From assembly GCA_905250885.1 (NCBI GenBank), contig CAJNOQ010000073.1, forward strand, positions 1 through 64,000: a stretch of DNA of 64,000 bases, read 5' to 3'. Positions 24,301 through 35,800 of the stretch are shown here, one piece after another. The notes below the pieces were generated by a model. The model saw only the letters and a program-made list of their open reading frames with translations. It was not told the origin of the DNA and did no database searches. Numbering within the stretch: position 1 is the first letter of the stretch; each line of letters opens with the position of its first letter. The position numbers and the translations under genes are program-made. The DNA comes from Didymodactylos carnosus (lineage: Eukaryota; Rotifera; Eurotatoria; Philodinida; Philodinidae).

Positions 24301-27225
24301 AATAATGAAGTTAGTTCATTCCTCATGGTTCGCTTGCGAATTCGATCGATAAGATAACGTATGAACGCTAGTATCAGGTCGCTTGTAAGGTCAATTTAAT
24401 ATCTTGCCAATGAGATGGTTCAATTCTCTGTATATCTACCATAACAGAACTGATACTCGCTACTAATCGAGTTTATATCGAGAAAATTCGCAATTATCAT
24501 GAGATCAACCTTTTTGTACATTTTTATTTTGAGAACTTTGTATAACCATTATGTTAATTGAATCTAGCGATGTGCACGAGTCCGAGTTTCGATATCCATA
24601 CTTACCGACATTATTAGTCAGATTTCCTAATTAAGCCTACTATGGGAAAGAACTGAGATTTAGCGTATCGTCTAACAAAGAAGCCCATTTTTGATCTCCA
24701 AGATAATTCAACTTTGTAACAAATTTTAATGAGTAAGGGTTTATATCTCTCAATTCTTATCCTCTCTCTTTCAAATTGTAATGTATTCACTATGAGGTGA
24801 GATGTTTGAGCCAAGAAAGTGAATGTATAAAGCTGAAACAGCATGGAAAAATATATCAGTAAGAATTATCCAGGCATCTTGAAGATTTTACTTAACGAAT
24901 TCCAAAACAGTCATGTGTTTGAGAAAAAAGTTCGAGTAAGGGTGAAATTATCATAATTTTCAGTAACATTATTGGTCGTGTATTTTAGGAAAACGAGGCA
25001 TATCGGATAACGCGTTCATATCATAATATCTTATTTCAATCGTTTATTAATTACAAAAAGTTTTAATAACAAATACTTGAATATAATATAGTAAACTTGA
25101 TCAATTTGGACTCTAGTGGATGTGTCTGATGGTTCTTTAAACGTTTATTGTATTAAATTGCATCTCAAACTACTTTTGACTGCTTTATTACGTTCAGAAA
25201 AATGTTAAATTAAAAAAAAATGATGTGATATGTATTTACTGCAGTATTTAACTCAGAGAAACATTTCCAAAATATTTTTCAAATAGTTTCTATCCTGAAG
25301 TTGTTTTCTTAAAAATTTCTTTGTTTATAATATTAAAGTCTTTGTTTGAACTAGTCAGCAGACGACTGTTAGTCAAAGTTAATTGACATTTTACTTTCCA
25401 AAGCTAAGATATTTTATACTCATTGTCAAGATTCCTACCAATAGTCACTTATATTCGCCATAATAGACTTGAACTTGCTCTGACACGGCGAATTCTTAGC
25501 CTTCTGACACAGTCAATCGGTTCTGAGATATCGAACTAACTGCTTTAAAAGAAACTATTTGAAATAAAGAAATTTGTAGACCGTTGTCTCTTTACTAATG
25601 CAAGTAGACCAAGTCTACTATGGTCATAATGAGGCATGGCACATAGCAAACCATTGTAATCAATCTGGCAATAAATTAGAAACAAATAGATGAAGAATAT
25701 TGAAAATATATCTATCAGAAATAAAATTTTGTAATAGAGTTTAACGTGTTCCCACGTTGTAAAGGATGTTTTTTTTGCACTAAAAAACCTATAAAACTTT
25801 CCTGCTATAAAAATGCCTAAATACTTGATTTACTAAAAATACAATAATTTTGATATTTTTATATACATGGACTACTGATAGGAAGTAATTTATAGTGTTA
25901 TTTATTTATTAATTAACACTATTTTTTCTTATTCATTTTTATGACAACATGTACGTTCAGTCAAAAATATTTAATAATTCATATGAACTAAAAATCAATA
26001 TTCAATAACGCATTCTACGTTATAAAAAAAATACACACTCATTTATCTGAGAAAAAGAATCTTTTGAGAAAACGTTTTGTTGTAATCAAAATCTTCGAAT
26101 ATCATTAAAAACTATTGTTTCCAAACAAAATTATACTCTATCTTCAGTAGCGAAGGAAGGACTGAAGGACAGGCAAAACATCTTTGATAGTGGTTAATGT
26201 GAACTACTAAAAGGTTTTGTCCTACACATAAACTTTATATAAAAAACGTGTGTCCCTACCTTCTATAAATAGGAAAATATCAACGAGAAAAAAAAAATCA
26301 TTGTTCTAACCTGTAAATCTTATCAATACATATTTGGTGAATTCGTGCGTTCCTAATATAATTTGTATCTATTTTAGAAATGTTTCTTTTTCTCTCGGTC
26401 ATAAACACATAGATGTATAGAAGAAAAAGAGAAAGAGAGGAAGAAGAGAGAGAAAGAGGCAATCTGTTTCATTGACAAATGTTGGTGAAATGGATAAAAA
26501 TAAATGAAAAAGTAAATTAACATGGCTACACAGTCATCAGTTGAGATGATACTTTAGTGAATTTGACGGAGAGAAAATACTTTGATTATTTTTTTTTCTT
26601 TAATAAAATTGACAAGAAAACAACTTGCTAAAGATGAGTATACTCAACAAACAAACAAAAATATACACTCATTTTAATTTTCATCATCCCCAAATCTATA
26701 GATCACTTGGCTTTTGTCTATCCACATGGGGAAATCGAGTTATTCAAATGGTCAAAATAAGAAGAAATATGATTCATTCTGCTTTATATCTTTTACTGTT
26801 GCTCGTCTAGGATAATGAAGCCAATTGAATGACGAAACAAAAGGAGATATATTGATTTGTGAGATTTAAGTCTTACAAAAAAAAAGTTATAGGCTCAAGA
26901 GTTTTGCTGTTTTACTTCCATGAGATAGTTAATGGTCACGTGACACTTCATAAGTGAAATAATGTATAGAATGTATAACCGTAACGAGTGATTATGATCC
27001 AGGTTTAAATTTTTTTCAGTTTTTCGTCTCGCACCTCTTTCTCGTTCGACTTGGTGATTTTCTCATGAATCTTCCAAATACTTCAACGGAAGATATACTA
27101 CATAACGAAAAACTTTTCACCTTTTATTCGTGTTTTCACACACTACGTTAAGCTGGGGTATTCTTGTTTCGTCGATAGTAATTAAATTATTCTTGTTTCG
27201 TTGACACGAGTTCGTTGATGGTTTT
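21395..27225. other. Gene-free region, about 5.8 kb
   Basis: AT-rich sequence with polypyrimidine runs (about 23358-23388) and a purine run (about 26420-26460). Apart from a possible transposase scrap near 22.8 kb I find no exon, RNA gene or long repeat. It could be regulatory or intronic for a gene outside the window. Confidence 0.45.
22698..22892 (-). pseudogene. Possible C-terminal scrap of a MULE-type transposase
   Basis: The 64-codon minus frame includes NRIINDFQSVRFGV and SDSNIWSIMSSIRRQEKYD. This recalls the segment near the end of MULE transposases in which an N-rich helix precedes H-P-x-I-W-x-F-I and a charged helix. Only the spacing and the N-I-W core support this. No start, no end and no terminal repeats are attached. 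It may equally be chance. Confidence 0.25.
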
Positions 27226-28062
27226 AAGGGCCCACCCCCTCTCAGAAATAATCTCCGACACCATACATCCGATCTTGACGAAACTTCGCATAAATGTTTG
27301 GCTTAATGAATTACGAGAATGAAAAATTTTTTTTGTCTTCAAGTCTTACTGTTTAGGAGTTTTCTAGAGATCAAGATCCAAAAAGGACCCTAAAGTGTTT
27401 CCCAAAATTTTTTAATATACTTCAAGCTTGAGAGTTTGGATTTGCTTTGTTTTAAACTAGACACCTAACTACATCGTCTGACCGGCGTCGATTTTTCAAT
27501 TAAGCCTTTATTGGTTTTCCAGGCAACCAACAACCTTTAAAACCCGAAAAAGCCTTCTAAAAATCCTTAATTTGATAAAAAACTAAGACCTAACTCAAAA
27601 ATCGGCGCCGGTCAGACGATGTAGTTTCTTCTCCTCTTTGAAACAAAAAAAGAATAAACTCTCTATGACAGACCGCTATAAAAAATCTTGGGAAATACTT
27701 CAGGTGTAACTCTTATATAGAGAAAATGCTGTATGAAATACTCAATTTTAGAACTTCTAGGGAAATGCCTGTAACTTTTTGATACAGAGGTGTGCGAGGT
27801 CTTATTTTGATCAGAAACGTTTGCTCTACAAACCTGTGTGTTTAGAAAAATTTTAATTGCATTAGTATCCAGGAAAAAGCTATTATTTGAAGATTCAGTT
27901 TTTCGAGACTCCTAGAAAACTTGCTCAAAATCCGGGAAAAACCACTTTTGTAACCAAAAGCGATACAGATTCTGAAAGGAGACACTACAGGCTATCTTCC
28001 CATGTGCTTATCTCAAAACCGATATTTTGACCGAAAATCACCATTTCTGAGGGGAGGACCTT
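27226..28062. mobile_element. Inverted-repeat DNA element with internal hairpin
   Basis: The ends read AAGGGCCCACCCCCTCTCAG and, in complement, AAGGTCCTCCCCTCAGAAAT. Inside, an almost perfect inverted pair of about 36 bp (CTACATCGTCTGACCGGCG and complement) spans 27470-27624. No open frame of note. It directly abuts the element at 28063-29840, so its right boundary is approximate. Family unassigned. Confidence 0.55.
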
Positions 28063-28327
28063 AATCAATTAAGCTTGATTCTTGTTTCGTCCACACTTTT
28101 TTTATCCTTTTTAAAACATGAAATTATAGTTGCAATTATAAAAATGTTTTTTTGATGATTTGAAAAAAGTTGATGAAATTCAATAAAAAAGAATACCTGA
28201 GCAATTTTTTATCAAAAGTAATAGTGTACAGAAAACAGTTGTAGTTGATAATAGAAGACGAATGTAGAATTATTATGATTTTTCCAGTTATCGAACGAAT
28301 AATAATGTTGAAGGTTGGCATTATTGA

Positions 28328-28531
28328 CTTAACCCATCACTTAATAATGTTGCTCATCCCGGTTTTTATACATTTATTCAATCAATCCAAAATGATCCTG
28401 CATATAATATAGCCTTGAAAAACATTTGTACCAAGCAAAATAGTTTACCGTCACGTAAGAAATTATATGTTAATCGTAATCATCGTTTACATAATTTAGA
28501 AGATAGATATAAACAAAATCGTATAAATTGA
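28328..28531 (+). pseudogene. Transposase C-terminal fragment (MULE-like)
   Basis: The 67-codon frame contains LNNVAHPGFYTFIQSIQND followed by a basic region with NRNHRLHNLEDRYKQ. In MULE/FLYWCH-associated transposases of animals the C-terminus typically has N-x-L-N, then H-P-x-(I/F)-(W/Y)-x-F-I and a helix. The match is by recollection of that pattern. It sits between the inverted ends of the 28063-29840 element, where a transposase would be expected. No upstream catalytic domain remains. Confidence 0.4.
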
Positions 28532-28661
28532 AATGACTTTTTGTGTAAGGTATCAAAAACAAGGTTAGGTGTTAAAAAGTTTTGATCTTTTTGTCAAATG
28601 TTTTTCAAGATTATGTTGTATGTATGATCATTTTGAAATAAAAACTTTATAATTGCAACTA

Positions 28662-29774
28662 GAGTATCGTGGGGGGGGGAAGAGACACCGTTTCAATTTT
28701 TTGTCGTACTTTTATTAGTTCTCAGTCATTTTTGGTCGGAAAAACTTGCTATTGAACATGATGGTGGAGCGAACATTTTTCTACACGTTGATGTAAAAAT
28801 CTTCTAGAAATCTCTGACCGATTTTCAACCAGATCCAAAATGCGAAGAGTCCCATGAAAGTGTCTCTTTTCCCCCACTCGAGGTAAAAAGAGACACTCCA
28901 TTCAAATGCATGGAGTTTTAATTAATAATTGACTGCTAAGTAAGTTTTAGAGATAATTAGTTAAAAAATACCTCATTTTGTAGCCCAAATCTTCCTCTCT
29001 CTATCATATGATTTTCAGCTCATTAAACTAATTAAGACACAATCAACCACACTCGAGATTATCTTTTTTTTCTTTTGATGCATTGGGGGAAAAACAAACA
29101 CTCCATTGAAATACACGGAGTTCTCAGAGACAAACCTCTACTGTCTCACAGAAGCCGATTTTGATACTATGCCAAATGGCAAAGTTGTTTAGAATGCTGA
29201 ACTCTATAACGTGTGAAAATCACTACTCCACTGAAAAACTTTTTATATTGGTTTAGCAAAAAATGCGATATAAATTCGAACATATTTTATGTAATAAATT
29301 AATTGCAATTGATTAATTATGATTATTATAGCCAGGCATTTTTAATAAAATATTATGTCTATGTCATAGACCAGAATCTTCTCTATCGAATCAAACTCTG
29401 TCGAGAAAAAAAGGATAAGATTTGGCCAACATATCGATCAAATACATAATAATGTGTAGGAAGACTACCAGGTTTCTCGAAAAACTCTAAAACTTACTTA
29501 GCAGTCAATTATTAATTAAAACTCCATGCATTTGAATGGAGTGTCTCTTTTTACCTCGAGTGGGGGAAAAGAGACACTTTCATGGGACTCTTCGCATTTT
29601 GGATCTGGTTGAAAATCGGTCAGAGATTTCTAGAAGATTTTTACATCAACGTGTAGAAAAATGTTCGCTCCACCATCATGTTCAATAGCAAGTTTTTCCG
29701 ACCAAAAATGACTGAGAACTAATAAAAGTACGACAAAAAATTGAAACGGTGTCTCTTTTCCCCTCACGATACTC
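28662..29774. mobile_element. TA-target palindromic element nested in another transposon
   Basis: Inverted arms of about 288 bp (28662-28950 and 29487-29774), nearly identical, begin GAGTATCGTG and contain GAAGAGACACCGTTTC. TA flanks both ends (28660-28661 and 29775-29776). The host sequence on each side joins to GCAACTATAATT, as in the intact opposite arm of the outer element. The roughly 535-bp core has no open frame of note but repeats a degenerate form of the arm motif. TA duplication suggests the Tc1/mariner superfamily; no transposase is present, so it is non-autonomous. Confidence 0.85.
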
Positions 29775-29840
29775 TATAATTCCATGTTTTACAAAGGATA
29801 AAAACATTGTCGACGAAACAAGAATCAAACTTAATTGATT

Positions 29841-31692
29841 GAAAAACATAGTGTCTACGAATCAAGATAAAAAGAGTGTCGAAGCTTTCTTAAAATTCAT
29901 GAATACTATTGATTACTCATCAATTTCTAGTCCGTTTTTATCAACTGTTTAATTTGTAATTTAGGATAAATTTGCTTACCTATACTGATTGCAAAACAAA
30001 AAGATGAATAAGAATTTGGTCTAGAAAATTTCTGGTCGAATTTCCACTTTCTAGAAAATCGATGGAATTTCTATAAATAATTCCCAAGAAACTGGAAAGT
30101 CGTCGGGAATTTTCTTGTTTATTGAAAATCCTCAGCGACTCTTCATTATTATAGAAAATCAACATTTTCTAGAATGCTGGAAATTCGTCGAGGAATTCAT
30201 CGTAGAGAACTAGAGTATTGACATACAAGTTTATCTGTAAATATTTTCTGGAATTACTTGTCTTTTGAATATAGATAATAAGAGATAAACCACCTTAATA
30301 AGCATGAAAATAGACTATTTTCTGTTCGACGTTTCGTCTTTAGTTAAAAGACATCATCAGTCAAATGTGACAGACGATAGTTGATTCAAAATAACAGATA
30401 AAAAGAAATACAAGTGTGTAGAACGAAATAAAATAGATAAAATAAACAGAAAATAGTCTATTTTCATGCTTATTAAGGTGGTTTATCTCTTATTATCTAA
30501 ATTTAAATTCTTCACCTTAAAAAATCACTCACTTTTCTTTTGCTTTACTTAATCGACTTAATTAGAGGACACATATATGACGTAAAGGTTGGAAAGTCGA
30601 CTATAGTGACAGAAAATTGCAATGAAACTTTGAAGAGATGACATATAGATTTTTTACATCAGCAAATATACAATATTACAGATGTCTAATGCTTTAGAAC
30701 AACTACTTTTATTTATTTTTATTGGTTTTCTAAATAAAAACGTTCTTAGTCATCCTCACCCTCTCTGACAGTTGAAGATAATGGATGTGGAGTTATTTTC
30801 CGGGAGATCTTTGAAAAGTCGAGTGATAATTCAAATCTGACGATGAGCCTAGATGATCAAAGATGAATGTCTCACTTGATTCTCATTCTAAAAAGAATAC
30901 TTTGGTCTCTCTAGTCAAATGAAAAAATACATCTGTTCATATCTCAAGTTTCGAATTTATGACTTTATCTTCCAGAGAGCTCTCAGAAAAACGATTTTTC
31001 GAAAAAACTCGGTATAATTTCTTTTTACCAAAAGATGTTTTTGGTTTTCAAATGGTGAAAACCGTAAGTTTCTAGTTATCATTATTAAAAAAAATACCTG
31101 CAAACATGCATTCATGCCCCATGAAACGTTTTTTATATGTGATATTACTTGAATCGTTGTCTCTATTACATCGAACACATTTTGATTCATGATATCACTA
31201 TATTCGACTCCGCACATTTCAACCATGACGTTGAAAATTATGTAATTAATTGTCTATAAGAATGAGAATTTTGATTATAGTATTTTTAGCATTTCGTTTC
31301 ATAAATCAACAACATTCATGTATCTTTGGTGGCAGAATGAGTGATTGACTCGACAGAAAAAGTTGTCCAGAAAAGAGAAGAAAGAAGAATGTTTCTAAGT
31401 CAAAGCAATAAACTTCTCTGAGTTTCACTCGGTTATTTCAATAATTAATTTTTGTTAACGTTTAAAATCCTTATCATGATATATGAAAAAAATCATCTTT
31501 CTCAGCCTTCACACTTGCATTTCCTTCAATTATTATAACTATAAGATGAAAACAGAATTCAAACCGTCACATTTATCGATAATTAGAAATTGAAATTATA
31601 TTCTGTTAAATCTTCTTCATACGTCTAAAAATTGCTTCACGTGGCTTTCCAATGTATGCATAGTACTGTTAGTCTCTAAATTCAATTTGTGT
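29841..31692. other. Intergenic, one MITE, no gene seen
   Basis: Contains the MITE at 30272-30499. The segment 29990-30180 repeats TTCTAGAAA-type words in both orientations. The minus frame 30957-31226 has no features I recognise. Confidence 0.45.
30272..30499. mobile_element. 228-bp MITE with about 52-bp near-perfect inverted ends
   Basis: The ends read TAGATAATAAGAGATAAACC and its complement. The match runs on through CACCTTAATAAGCATG and AAAATAGACTATTTTCTGTT with no mismatch seen. The TA at each outer edge could be a target duplication, which would fit a Tc1/mariner-type MITE, but TA may also belong to the repeat. Arm identity suggests a recent copy. Confidence 0.75.
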
Positions 31693-31902
31693 TTATCTGT
31701 TAAACCAATAACCAGTACGAATCGCGTAACCTAGATCATTTGGTAATTGCATTATGTTCGTCATATCATTAATCATACTAGTAAAAGTATCAAATAGCGC
31801 TAATGGTTGAATGAATATCCACCATGGATGAAGTAATAATACGAATGGATACGCAAAAAATACTAATAATAATGCAGCACTAATTTGAATCAAAAGTCCC
31901 AT
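31693..31902 (-). CDS. Small hydrophobic membrane protein, 69 residues
   Basis: Single-exon frame beginning MGLLIQISAALLLVFFAYPF. A strongly hydrophobic first segment (about residues 3-25) could be a signal anchor. A second hydrophobic patch follows around HPWWIFIQPLALF, and the tail is polar (NDMTNIMQLPNDLGYAIRTG). Composition and codon use look like a protein rather than random AT-rich DNA. I do not recognise the family. No neighbour suggests a role. Confidence 0.5.
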   Translation of the reverse strand: MGLLIQISAALLLVFFAYPFVLLLHPWWIFIQPLALFDTFTSMINDMTNIMQLPNDLGYAIRTGYWFNR

Positions 31903-32444
31903 GGTCTTTCAATTCTAATTACAAATAATACGATTTAGTAGAGTTAAATTTGCTTAGAATTTGTTCGAATATGCGCGAAAAAAGTTAATTTATATGTGTC
32001 AGTAGTATGAGATTGTGGTACAAACGAATATATAAGAGTCCAAACAATTCTCTTACAAATAGTCTAAATGAATAAAGAAGTTTTTCTATTCAGAAAGACT
32101 ATCACATGAACTGATAATCATCGGAACTCATTATCAGAGAAATCAATCATTCATCTTCGCATCTTGACTACAATTCATTTATTTAGTTGTCGTGAGATAC
32201 TTTAATGAAATATTTCTAGTGAGAATAGTGACTTTTCATCTACTGAAGATATTTTATGATTAGTTCTAAAAAGATGCATGAGAAAGAAAATATGTAAATA
32301 TCTAATTACATATAAAAATGTGAGATTCAACTATAAATCACCGTTAAAAATTTCACATATAAATAAAAACACAAAAGCAGATGTTTGAAAAAAGAACAAC
32401 TTTTATTGCACACATAGGAAAAACATGAAGGTTAAAGAAAATAG
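31903..32444. other. Intergenic, no gene seen
   Basis: AT-rich spacer holding the promoter side of the 69-residue peptide gene and the 3' flank of the next minus-strand gene. No repeat or RNA gene seen. Confidence 0.5.
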
Positions 32445-33694
32445 CTAACTTTTTCGATCAATCAAAAGATTTTGATCGTCCAACAACAAGTTCTGTACTC
32501 TTCGACGTTCTAATTGATTCAATGGATCTTTCGTCTTTGTAGTAAAATGTTCAGGTTTAGTCATAAATGCTTCGGCTCTTAATGCACTCAATGCGTTGGG
32601 TTGAAACGATATTATTTGATCAATTTCATCGTAACGAGCTGCAATAAAACGCTAAGTGAAGATAATGATAAAGTCAAATTTGAAAAATTAATTGATAGAC
32701 GATGGTGCTTTTCGCGTATATCCCAACTCAAAACATTAATACAGCATGCGTAAAGCCCAAATCTCTCTTAAACAGAACTTCACTACCTACTGTATATTTT
32801 CAGTAACAGATAATATTGATTATTACTCAAAACAGTTAAAAATATGAATACAACGGAAAAATGCACCAGCAGAATCAAAAAATTACAGAATGCATCTCAG
32901 AGATGGACAAGTCCCAGCCCGGACTGATAAGCTTTTTAAAACAGGACTGCAACTGACTATTTTTGCAGGTGTAACTGATTTTTCAGATCAGTCCTTCAAC
33001 TTTTGAGTTTTAGTGTAGAGAAAAATCTTTGATTTAGGCATTTAACGAAGCAGTGTCATTTTGGTAAAAAGATACAAGACAAAACACATAGTCATAGGAG
33101 CGAATGGGGAAAAAACTTCTTGGTCGCACTGATGTTTATAGAACCAGTGTTTTTAATGATTAGTGGGTCTCACTTGAACAAAATGGATTTCCACTTTGAA
33201 AATTCGATTTCCACTTTGTTTTTAGCAGGGAAAACATGGAAAATGCAGTGGTAAACTGTGGAAACCAACTTTGCTTAAAATTCCTATTAAAAACACTGTA
33301 TAGGACTGAGACTAGACTAGAACTAAGGCTCTAGTGGACTGAGACTTGACTCGGACTGTAAAGTAGAGGACTTGCCCATCTCTGATACATCTCTCTAACA
33401 CAACTGCAAAGTAAATGACATATAACGTCTAACTTACTTTTTGAAAAACGTACCCGTGTTGCATGAATTCTGAAAAAAAAACGGCATATTTTCAAAGAAA
33501 GTGATTTAAATTCGACAAATAGAAACGCAGACAGCAAACCTGTTTCGAGCTTCAGCTGCTTTTAACTCTCCAATTAATATTGCATGTTGCTTTTCCATAT
33601 ATTCATCATGTTCGATTTCAGCTTTAGACTTTTTCATTAACTTTATACCAATAGATTTTACGGAATAATGAAAATCTGAACTTTTTTCTGTCAT
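32445..33694 (-). CDS. Unrecognised 125-residue charged helical protein, three exons
   Basis: Exons: 33540-33694, 33454-33469 (a 16-nt microexon) and 32445-32651. All join in frame. The start is the Met of MTEKSSDFHYSV; the open frame extends 5' to 33763 but that part reads as leader, with an alternative upstream Met. The protein is rich in Lys, Glu, Arg and Ala with heptad-like helices (KSKAEIEHDEYMEKQHAILI, ELKAAEARNRI, NQLERRRVQNLLLDD) and no membrane segment. Small charged helical proteins with a PEHF...DPLN-type linker are common among ciliary microtubule proteins, but this is only an impression and I assign no family. Intron 2 carries a hAT-like MITE. Confidence 0.75.
32898..33384. mobile_element. 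hAT-like MITE in an intron, 8-bp target duplication
   Basis: The termini are CAGAGATGGACAAGTCC and the complement of CAGAGATGGGCAAGTCC. The flanking 8-mers are ATGCATCT (32890-32897) and ATACATCT (33385-33392), one mismatch apart. CAGAG termini and 8-bp duplications are hAT features. GGACT words recur near both ends, as in the element at 21127. A further inverted pair near 33145 and 33285 (AGTGTTTTTAAT and complement) may be a nested shorter MITE. Length is 487 bp and there is no transposase. Confidence 0.8.
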
Positions 33695-34651
33695 TTTCCT
33701 CTTAAATAACAACTGGCTATAGAACAGTTTACATCTTTGAATTGATAGACATACCACTACCATGTCACCACGACGATATCCTCCCTGTTGATTGAATAAT
33801 GAAACAAGAAACTGCGTGTGTATATATATATATATATTCAGAAAGAATAATAAGGATGAGAATCTACACTAAGTGATGATTGTAAAATGAGTTAACAGGA
33901 TGCTGCGTCTTTTATGCTAAATTAAACACCTCAGTTTCTGACTGCAGATGATTGGTTGCTGGAAAAAGATTTATTTCTTTGCTATGTTGAAAATGATTCA
34001 GTCATTGGGTATCTATTTAGAAAATAAGATTTTAATTGATAATCGATGAAGATCACTCTTTTCCTGCTATTCTCTGGTATAATCAAGCCATTGCTATTTC
34101 TTAACTCTTTCCACAGAACGCCTGACTCCGTTTATAACCTTTCCATTCTGCACTACTCATCTCCTAAATGATATCCCATTACACTCTGATTTATATATAT
34201 ATTCTTACAAACGCCTCTAAATGGTAGCAGTTGAAAGCTGTATTGCTTTTGCAAGATGTCTAAGATACTTCGCAAGCATGAAAGATTAACGTGAGCGTTC
34301 ACGTTATCTGCAATCGATGTGATCGACACAGTTTCTTTATTTTATGCTTAGTACGATCGTATCAGTTATAACAATTAACGATCAGACTTACCTATAGTTT
34401 CGGATAAAATGAAAGGAGTGTACGTTCAATATAAGATGACTTATCTAAATTATATTATGCTCATTCTATTCGAGTCATTTAAATTATATTTGAAAATCGA
34501 CCTGCATCAATCTCTAGAAACCCAACTCTATGCTTCGAACACATGTTTTTCTGTTTGTTGATAAATATTGATAATCCTACTAACTGTAGCTCCTTTTTCT
34601 TTTCTATTTCAGAGTTTCTATTTTTATTTTATTTACAAAGAACAGAAAAGA

Positions 34652-34864
34652 ATGGGTGGCCATGTTGAACTAAGTCCTGCAGAATTAGCTAAACTAGTTG
34701 GTTATAAAAGATATTTGAACACCGTGACGGATCATGGCAGAAAAAATATTGTCTTGTCCGTATTTGCTGGTTGGGGTTTATTTGGCTATACAATGTATAA
34801 ATTATCCCAGAGTCGAAAAAAAAATAAACCAATCGACATTAAACAATTGAAAAAAGCACATTAG
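34652..34864 (+). CDS. ATP5MK: ATP synthase membrane subunit k (DAPIT/USMG5)
   Basis: 70 residues starting MGGHVELSPAEL. The core GYKRYLNTVT...GRKNIVLSVF...YTMYKL aligns in spacing and residue type with vertebrate DAPIT (GIKKYFNSYT...GR.NCVL...YFKL). A single membrane helix (about residues 31-48) is followed by a short basic tail, as in that family. DAPIT is an accessory subunit of the mitochondrial F1Fo ATP synthase in the inner membrane and promotes dimers. A 5' UTR acceptor (TTTCTATTTCAG, ending about 34611) suggests a leader intron. A poly(A) signal lies at 34927-34932. The N-terminus is about 10 residues longer than the human protein. Confidence 0.8.
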   Translation: MGGHVELSPAELAKLVGYKRYLNTVTDHGRKNIVLSVFAGWGLFGYTMYKLSQSRKKNKPIDIKQLKKAH

Positions 34865-35554
34865 ACATTCATTAACAAACGAGCTAACTTTCTCCGAAAC
34901 ATATAGTTTTAGTGTTATTATTCAAAAATAAAGACTTTTATATTTCTCTGTTCCCGATCAGTATGTGCATCGTTTTTTTCACATTTTTTTCTTTTCAAAG
35001 ATGTATTTTTATTTACACTCTATTGATAAAACGAAAACAATAAACGCACATGTAGGCAATGAAAATGTACAATGACATCGTTTAAAATGTTGTTTCAGAA
35101 AGATTTACTTAAATTATTTACTCATTAATATTGATAGTATAAGAAGAGATTTGATTGTGGTTTTATTGCATTCTGCCGTATTTAAAATGCTTCCCAAACT
35201 AATATATTTGTACTTCAGAGAATATGTATTTTGTTAACTTCAACGTCTTCGAATATATTTGCAATAGAAGATAATAGATGTTTCATCAATCTAAGATCGT
35301 ATCATTTGTTTTAACATGATTGGCACGACTAAATTGTTTGTTTATACGATTTCTGATTTTGATCAGGCAATATTTTTGTCGTGGTAAGATGTATTGCTTA
35401 CACCGGCAATATACCTCATTCAAATAAGGAATATCTTGCTATTTTCGAGAAAATGTCATTATGTATCTCCTGCAGCAGATCGATTCATTAAATAAAGTAA
35501 TGGGATGCTGGAGACTTATGCTGTGAAGAAGTGTTCAGTACTGTGGATGTTTTC

Positions 35555-35800
35555 TTACACTAGACAGGTGCTTTCTTGACGACAAGAGGCAATCGACATC
35601 TTTAAGTCCGAATTGGCATATAATGCGAATAGATGAAGATGAGCTTTAGCCATGTGGGAAAACTGTATATGGATAAAACTAATATATTCTGGCCCAATTA
35701 GGTATGTCAATGGTTTAAGTTTGTTTTAATTTAGTAAACCAGTTCTCCCTCATTTAAATCTCTTGTCGTCAAGAAAGCATCTATCTAGTACAGTGAATTA
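35555..35800. repeat. MITE-like inverted repeat, about 245 bp
   Basis: Ends carry GTGCTTTCTTGACGACAAGAG and, about 200 bp later, its complement CTCTTGTCGTCAAGAAAGCA with flanking TAGACAG/CTATCTA. The best-paired part of each arm is about 30 bp. The core is unpaired. Outer limits are approximate. Confidence 0.65.

Larger units (their letters stand above)
28063..29840. mobile_element. DNA transposon relic with 75-80 bp inverted ends
   Basis: The left arm (28063-28145) begins AATCAATTAAGCTTGATTCT and continues through TTGTTTCGTC and AAAACATGAAATTATAG. The right arm is its complement ending at 29840, but it is cut in two by the nested element 28662-29774. Removing the nested element and one TA makes the right arm continuous. 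Between the arms lies a frame resembling a MULE transposase C-terminus (28328-28531). The motif ATTCTTGTTTCGT also occurs at about 27162 and 27190, so relatives or pieces may extend leftwards. Confidence 0.7.
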
